Source of the DNA: JBLFWJ01 sp047611425
Lineage (GTDB): Bacteria > Bacteroidota > Bacteroidia > UBA10329
Length of the DNA stretch: 18,371 nucleotides
Assembly: GCA_047611425.1 (NCBI GenBank)
Contig: JBLFWJ010000052.1
Span: forward strand, 1-18,371
Reading direction: 5' to 3'
Shown here: piece by piece, positions 14,138 to 18,371 of the stretch
Layout: each line of letters starts with the position of its first letter
Position numbering within the stretch: position 1 is the first letter of the stretch
Program-made: the position numbers and the translations under genes
Notes under the pieces: generated by a model
What the model was told of the DNA's origin: nothing
The model's database searches: none
What the model saw: the letters and a program-made list of their open reading frames with translations, nothing else

Positions 14138-14671
14138 TCATAAAGGAAGCGAGAGTTGCTCAGAATTGAAGACGCCTTCCAGGGTCAGAAGTTTTTTCTT
14201 GGCAGGAAGACCACCTGCATAACCCATAAGATTACCATTGCATCCAATAATTCTATGACAAGGAACAATGATGGAGATTGCATTGGCACCATTGGCCGAA
14301 GCGACCGCTCTAATTGGTTTTTCGTCTCCGAATTTCCTCGAAAGACCAAGATAGGATTCGGTTTTACCGAATGGAATTGTCATTAAAGTTTCCCAAACTC
14401 ATTTCTGAAAGTCTGTGTCAGCGAGATTAAGTGGGATGTCGAATTCTGTTCTCGTTCCTTCAAAATACTCACTGAGTTGAAGGACGGTTTGCTCGATGAC
14501 ATCAGTTTTCTCTTCAACATAAGTTGCGTCAAATGCTTTTTGTAAACGCTTGTCAACGGTGCTTCTCATTCTACGGTATCGCCAATCTGTAAGACAAAGT
14601 TTGTCATTGAACGATCCAAGAATCAATTCCCCAACGGCCGTTTTATGATATTGAATGCTGATTTGTTCCAA
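14138..14671 (-). pseudogene. ogt: Methylated-DNA--protein-cysteine methyltransferase (Ogt/MGMT) interrupted by in-frame TGA
   Basis: A suicide DNA-repair protein that moves alkyl groups from O6-alkylguanine to its own Cys. The full frame is 178 codons. Residues 1-90 form the N-terminal ribonuclease-like domain (GELILGSFNDKLCLTDW, then L-S-E-Y-F-E-G-T-R-T-E-F and D-F-Q-K). Codon 91 is TGA (14399-14401). In the same frame it continues V-W-E-T-L-M-T-I-P-F-G-K-T, with the helix-turn-helix R-A-V-A-S-A-N-G-A-N-A, the active site PCHR (137-140, Cys138) and GYAGGLPAKKK. The family normally has Lys/Arg/Gln at codon 91, so one base change (CGA or AGA to TGA) explains the stop. The downstream domain is intact, which suggests a recent mutation, readthrough or a sequence error. 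The start is TTG at 14671, with no in-frame ATG upstream. Confidence 0.85.
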
Positions 14672-14724
14672 ACGACATTGCCAAGTTAAAACGAAAGGGG
14701 CGACCGATTTAATATTTTAGCAAC

Positions 14725-15666
14725 ATGAGAAAAGCCATGTTTATAATGGGATGCGTCCTTGTCTCCATTTCATCATTGGGTCAGGACAGTACAAAGTTTC
14801 GCAAATTCTATATTGAGATTGGAGGTGGCTACAATTTTCCAGCGGTGAATGATGAATTGCAATCTCCACGAGAACAAGTTGGTACGCTTGATCATTTGAT
14901 GAGAGAAGATAGTTCTTTAAGTGTCCGCCCTGTTCAAGGAACGTTGGGTGGCGGATGGAAATCTTCGTTAAATGTTGGGTACATGTTTCATCCAAATATT
15001 GGTATTGAGTTTCAATTCAATTATGTGAGAGGTGACAATATTCTAATGTCACGGATCAACACCCCGACATATAAAGCTGAGCATTCTCTTTTATCACAGC
15101 GGGTTGAGCTTATACCGCAGCTTGTCTTAAATCACCAAATAAAGCGATGGGGCATCTATTCAAAATCTGGGGTGATCCTTCCATTGTGGGGATATGTTGA
15201 AAGCACAATTACAGTTGATGATCAGGACGGCCGATCCGTTGAAGCTTTACTCGGATTTTCTGTTCCTGGATTGCAAGCTAAGGTGAGTGCCAAAGCTCGA
15301 ACAAACCCAAGATTCTCCTATGGATTTCAAACCCGATTGGGCGTATCCTTCAAGGCATCGAATCTAATTTCGATATATGCGGAGGCCAGTTATGCAGCGC
15401 TCAGTATTCGGGCCAAGGAAACCATCACTCAAGAAATGAATATTGAATTGAGCAATGACAATGGTAGCTCGCCTTTTAACCTTACCATGGAGTCACTCGA
15501 TGTTATATCAATCAACAGTAACTACGTTGATGAAATCACGGAAACTTCAAACAATCCACTCTACAATCCGAATTCTGATCCGACCAAACCATTGGACGAG
15601 CCTACGTTCAAGGATAACTTCAATAACGTTGGAGTATCCATCGGGATCAGATTCAACATTTGGTGA
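14725..15666 (+). CDS. Outer-membrane beta-barrel protein
   Basis: A 313-residue protein with a signal peptide (about 1-20, MRKAMFIMGCVLVSISSLGQ). The mature part begins F-Y-I-E-I-G-G-G-Y-N-F-P and alternates amphipathic strands (S-L-N-V-G-Y-M-F-H-P-N-I-G-I-E-F-Q-F-N-Y) with short turns, ending in V-G-V-S-I-G-I-R-F-N-I-W. This is typical of small porin-like Bacteroidota barrels (outer_membrane_beta-barrel or OmpA-like transmembrane folds). Specificity is unknown. The 5' end lies 53 bp from the divergent ogt-like gene. The 3' end meets the convergent serine hydrolase with two bases between stop codons and no strong terminator in that junction, so the two transcripts probably overlap. Confidence 0.82.
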   Translation: MRKAMFIMGCVLVSISSLGQDSTKFRKFYIEIGGGYNFPAVNDELQSPREQVGTLDHLMREDSSLSVRPVQGTLGGGWKSSLNVGYMFHPNIGIEFQFNYVRGDNILMSRINTPTYKAEHSLLSQRVELIPQLVLNHQIKRWGIYSKSGVILPLWGYVESTITVDDQDGRSVEALLGFSVPGLQAKVSAKARTNPRFSYGFQTRLGVSFKASNLISIYAEASYAALSIRAKETITQEMNIELSNDNGSSPFNLTMESLDVISINSNYVDEITETSNNPLYNPNSDPTKPLDEPTFKDNFNNVGVSIGIRFNIW

Positions 15667-15668
15667 TT

Positions 15669-16769
15669 TTAAAGTTGATCGGCAATTTGCCGAAAAACGT
15701 ACCACCAATTCACTCGCTCGGCTTTTAGAGGTTTCTCTTTATCGTTCAATAAAACGATGAGCAGATTCTTTTTTGGATTGACATAAATGTGCTGCTTGTA
15801 CAGTCCAATGGCCATAAAGTCTCCATATTCTTTCAAGCCTACGTGCCAACAATAATTGTAATTGAAACTGCTGCCTTCGGTGGAATCGCGCTCAATACTT
15901 TCCTTGAACCAGTCTGCCGGAATTACCTGTTCTCCATTCCAATTTCCTTGGTTTAGAAATAAGCGGCCGAATTTTGCATAGTCCAAAGCGGTCGCTCCTA
16001 AACAACAGAAAGTTCTGTCGTTACCATGCTTGTCGGTGCTCCATCTCGCCTCATCACATGCTCCAATCTTCTTCCATATTTTCTCTTGTAAATATTCCGA
16101 AGGAGAAACACCAGTGGCTCTTTGAAGAATCAACCCCAGAAGTTGAACATTGATGTTTAGGTAATGCTGATGCGTGCCAGGCTTATGATCGAACGAGGCG
16201 TATTTAACTGCTTTCAGTACATCATTTCCATAATAGAGATCGGCATCAGACCTTAAAGTGTACTTCAATCCTGAAGTGTGATTCAACAAATGTTCGATGG
16301 TTAGTTCGTTCACGAATTCAGTTTCAGTCAATTCGGGAATGTGACTGGATACCAACTCATTAACACTTGATATTTCACCTTGTTTAATTGCAATTCCAAC
16401 CAAGGCTGATGTGACGGACTTCGCCATGGAATAAGATGGATGAATCGATGCTTCATCAATGTCAGCGCGATTGTGCTGAAAAAGAATGGAGTCATTTCTA
16501 ATGATCAGAAAGCTTCGTACGGAATGGGATTCGGCTAGGTCATTCAGGCTATTGAAAAACGGAATGTCCGTTGTCCAATCGTTTATCTTGATCCTATTAC
16601 CGATTAAACCATCTGAGTCATAAAACGCAAAGCAATCATCTGAAGGAGAAATAGGTGAAGCGTCAAAACGCAGAATGTCCTTAGAATCTGGTGCTCCATA
16701 AAAAAAGCTCTTAGCGGGAATACATCCGCTAAGAGCTAAAAGGATTACAATCCAAGAATGCTTGATCAA
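15669..16769 (-). CDS. Beta-lactamase-family serine hydrolase, lipoprotein
   Basis: A 366-residue class-C-beta-lactamase-fold hydrolase (PF00144-like; esterase, D-aminopeptidase or carboxypeptidase activities occur in the family). Lipobox L-A-L-S-G-C puts the lipidated Cys at residue 16, so it is envelope-anchored. Seen: SxxK as SMAK (114-117), YxN as YLN (203-205), L-N-H-T-S-G-L and G-A-T-A-L-D-Y-A-K-F-G-R-L. The third motif (usually HxG or KTG) is replaced by A-I-G-L-Y-K-Q-H-I-Y. The start is TTG at 16769: it overlaps the TGA of the upstream T9SS gene and is the only start before an in-frame stop. A strong terminator lies within its codons 11-22, so expression may depend on readthrough or an internal signal. 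Confidence 0.85.
   Translation of the reverse strand: MIKHSWIVILLALSGCIPAKSFFYGAPDSKDILRFDASPISPSDDCFAFYDSDGLIGNRIKINDWTTDIPFFNSLNDLAESHSVRSFLIIRNDSILFQHNRADIDEASIHPSYSMAKSVTSALVGIAIKQGEISSVNELVSSHIPELTETEFVNELTIEHLLNHTSGLKYTLRSDADLYYGNDVLKAVKYASFDHKPGTHQHYLNINVQLLGLILQRATGVSPSEYLQEKIWKKIGACDEARWSTDKHGNDRTFCCLGATALDYAKFGRLFLNQGNWNGEQVIPADWFKESIERDSTEGSSFNYNYCWHVGLKEYGDFMAIGLYKQHIYVNPKKNLLIVLLNDKEKPLKAERVNWWYVFRQIADQL
16700..16737 (-). terminator. Rho-independent terminator inside a lipobox coding region
   Basis: Perfect 12-bp stem (16706-16717 with 16726-16737), an 8-nt loop (16718-16725), and on the minus strand a run of seven T's (16706-16700). It starts 29 bp after the stop of the T9SS gene. 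The same DNA encodes residues 11-22 of the downstream serine hydrolase, including the lipobox Cys16. On the plus strand only A's precede it and there is no T run after it, so it is directional. Confidence 0.85.
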
Positions 16770-18371
16770 TGGGATACAATCAACTTCTCAGTTTTACTAG
16801 ATCTGTCAGTTATCAAATTGATCTGATAAACACCTGTTGGCAGATCAATGGTTGAAACATTCAATCGTGTGTTTGAGATCAACGATTCAGTCAAAACGAT
16901 TCGACCGTTAACATCCAAGATGTTTAATTGTCCGTCTTCGTTAGATAGAATTGAAACAACATCATTGGCTGGGTTTGGATAAACATTGAAAACAGTAGAT
17001 GCATTTTCAATTCCATTATCAGTAGCAAGATCAGTCATTAACCTAACCGCCATGGCGTTGCCGTTGGAATACACTTGGTCATTTGGTATATAAATCATAC
17101 TTGACCAGAAAGGTTGCGGAATTGTTATGTCATCCAAGATTCCAACATCGGTACTGTTGCCGTTACTGAACAACTCAACTCCAGCATAATATTGACCTGG
17201 ACTTACCCAAAAAGGCATTGTGAATGGAATATCAACAATGCCAGTCGTAATGTCAGTAGCAGTTAGTGCATAAGCAGTACTACTCACTAATGGTGAATAG
17301 ACATCGTCTACACCAATGTCAGTTGAATCATGGAGAGAAGCAACAATCAATCCGCCAACCACACTAGCAATACTTAACTCAACTTGAACGCCTGTTGCTG
17401 TGACGGAAGCATTGATGTCGTTATGAGAAAAAATCATGAAGCCATCTTCAGCATCCGTGAAGGATGCTGTGCTTAATTGAGCAAGCGCAAGGTCAGCCGC
17501 AGGATGAACACCAATTCCATCCAAACAATAAATTGCATCGCTTACCTCAAAAGTTCGTGAGTTCGTATTGTCACCAAAGTTTGGTGATCCCGACTGCTCG
17601 CCATCGGAAGTAATTGTAAAGTTTGCTGTATAAATTCCAGGTTGAAGGTTGACTGGTGCATCCAAGATTAAAAAAGTAGTATCACCCGCGAGTAAAATAG
17701 CCTGTGAGGTAGAACCTACATAAACAGGTGAACTATTCACATCAAGTACTGCCATTAGCATTGTGACATTGCTTGCAATTGAGCTTCCGAAATTCTCAAT
17801 ACTGGCACCAAATTGAATTGTATTCTGAGCCTGATCCATTGAGAATCGCGCATATTCTTCAATTGTTTCGTTGTGCGAAACAAGATCCCATTGCAACTTA
17901 AGGTCGTCAGTAGCTGCCTGAACAATTGCAATATCATCGATTGCCAAATAGTAGTGACTTCCAACTCCGTTCCAGCTGAATCGAAGTTTTACTTGGCTTT
18001 GACCTCCAGCAAAATTTGAAATGTTCTGAGATATCAGGCCACCAGCTTCCTCGTTCACCGTTGGATTTACTGGTATAGGTAAAGAATTCGGAAAAGTAAC
18101 GCCATTATCCGTAGAGATGTCTACCGTTAAAACAGCCTCAGTACAGCACCATCGATTTTGATATTCGAATTCAAGTAAAATCGCATTGTTTGCACTTAAA
18201 TCAATTGTTGGACTCAACACGTAACCCGTAAGGTCATCCTGGCTGATTGTTGGAGGTTCGGTATTAGGGTCAATACAGTTTGCAGAATCGGCATCAAACA
18301 GCAAAAATCCATTGGCCACGGTAGTAAAAGACGGTACTGGCGTTCCTTCAGAATAGCATCCGCTGGATGTA
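16766..18371 (-). CDS. T9SS type A sorting-domain secreted protein (5' end missing)
   Basis: The frame stays open to the window edge (at least 534 residues), so the N-terminus and signal peptide lie outside. The C-terminal ~75 residues are a type A T9SS sorting domain: VFNVYPNPANDVVSI, L-N-I-L-D-V-N-G-R-I-V, L-P-T-G-V-Y-Q-I-N-L, K-T-E-K-L-I-V-S-H. It should cross the outer membrane by T9SS and be surface-attached or released. The N-proximal part has a jelly-roll (MAM or CUB-like) pattern: L-S-P-T-I-D-L-S-A-N-N, L-E-F-E-Y-Q-N-R-W-C-C, L-T-V-D-I-S-T-D-N-G-V and Y-L-A-I-D-D-I-A-I. Next comes an Ig-like or CARDB-like stretch (L-Q-P-G-I-Y-T-A-N-F-T-I-T-S-D-G). No catalytic motif is visible. It ends in TGA overlapping the next gene's TTG, with a terminator 29 bp beyond. 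Confidence 0.9.
   Translation of the reverse strand, partial: TSSGCYSEGTPVPSFTTVANGFLLFDADSANCIDPNTEPPTISQDDLTGYVLSPTIDLSANNAILLEFEYQNRWCCTEAVLTVDISTDNGVTFPNSLPIPVNPTVNEEAGGLISQNISNFAGGQSQVKLRFSWNGVGSHYYLAIDDIAIVQAATDDLKLQWDLVSHNETIEEYARFSMDQAQNTIQFGASIENFGSSIASNVTMLMAVLDVNSSPVYVGSTSQAILLAGDTTFLILDAPVNLQPGIYTANFTITSDGEQSGSPNFGDNTNSRTFEVSDAIYCLDGIGVHPAADLALAQLSTASFTDAEDGFMIFSHNDINASVTATGVQVELSIASVVGGLIVASLHDSTDIGVDDVYSPLVSSTAYALTATDITTGIVDIPFTMPFWVSPGQYYAGVELFSNGNSTDVGILDDITIPQPFWSSMIYIPNDQVYSNGNAMAVRLMTDLATDNGIENASTVFNVYPNPANDVVSILSNEDGQLNILDVNGRIVLTESLISNTRLNVSTIDLPTGVYQINLITDRSSKTEKLIVSH

Noticed and set aside
14399..14401. TGA as selenocysteine in the ogt-like gene
   Set aside because: The catalytic Cys in PCHR is present downstream, the TGA sits at a position normally Lys/Arg/Gln, and no SECIS-like hairpin was evident just after it.
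15681..15693. Short hairpin (CGGCAA/TTGCCG) near the convergent ends at 15666/15669
   Set aside because: The arms are only 6 bp with almost no loop, and no T run follows on either strand, so it is unlikely to terminate transcription.
1..18371. Genome-wide reassignment of TGA to a sense codon
   Set aside because: TGA ends the TonB receptor, DUF4249, DUF4056, outer-membrane barrel and T9SS genes at the expected C-termini, with the next gene starting within a few bases in two of these cases.

Overview
The window looks like a chromosomal segment of a marine- or freshwater-type Bacteroidota, probably Flavobacteriales-like; that placement is inferred from gene content, not from a marker gene. The clues are a TonB-dependent receptor with a carboxypeptidase-regulatory-like N-terminal domain paired with a DUF4249 lipoprotein, a secreted protein with a type IX secretion (T9SS) C-terminal sorting domain, a DUF4056 protein, short intergenic regions without obvious Shine-Dalgarno sites, and moderate to low GC. 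No rRNA, tRNA, CRISPR array or transposase gene was recognised.

Region 1-200 is a nested palindromic element. Two REP-like hairpins lie head to head, flanked by 29-bp inverted arms. One arm supplies the last codons and stop of the adjacent gene.

Region 169-6392 (minus strand) is the most interesting part. It holds five tightly spaced co-directional genes: TonB-dependent receptor, DUF4249 lipoprotein, EgtB-type ergothioneine sulfoxide synthase, EgtD-type histidine N-alpha-methyltransferase, and a DUF5996-like protein. EgtD should make hercynine and EgtB should attach sulfur to it. No EgtA, EgtC or EgtE is present here. The EgtB carries a Tyr-Tyr pair like the cysteine-using Chloracidobacterium-type enzymes. 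The arrangement links an outer-membrane uptake pair to ergothioneine synthesis.

Region 6656-8791 (minus) holds a secreted DUF4056 protein, a eukaryotic-like cyclophilin with a palindrome just upstream, and a small secreted protein of unknown function.

Region 8957-10783 (plus) holds a CFA-synthase-superfamily methyltransferase whose C-terminal half resembles fungal sphingolipid C9-methyltransferases. A strong terminator follows it, and then an SRPBCC gene interrupted by an in-frame TGA. Region 10770-11771 (minus) is a membrane-anchored alpha/beta hydrolase.

Region 11943-14671 holds a short lipoprotein (possibly a remnant), a RhlE-type DEAD-box helicase convergent with a Lys-rich cold-shock-domain protein (a plausible RNA-remodelling pair), and an Ogt/MGMT DNA-repair gene also interrupted by a single in-frame TGA.

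Region 14725-18371 holds an outer-membrane beta-barrel protein, a beta-lactamase-family lipoprotein, and the 3' part of a T9SS cargo gene that runs off the window. The terminator of the T9SS gene lies inside the lipobox codons of the beta-lactamase-family gene. TGA ends at least five apparently intact genes here, so it is not simply reassigned.
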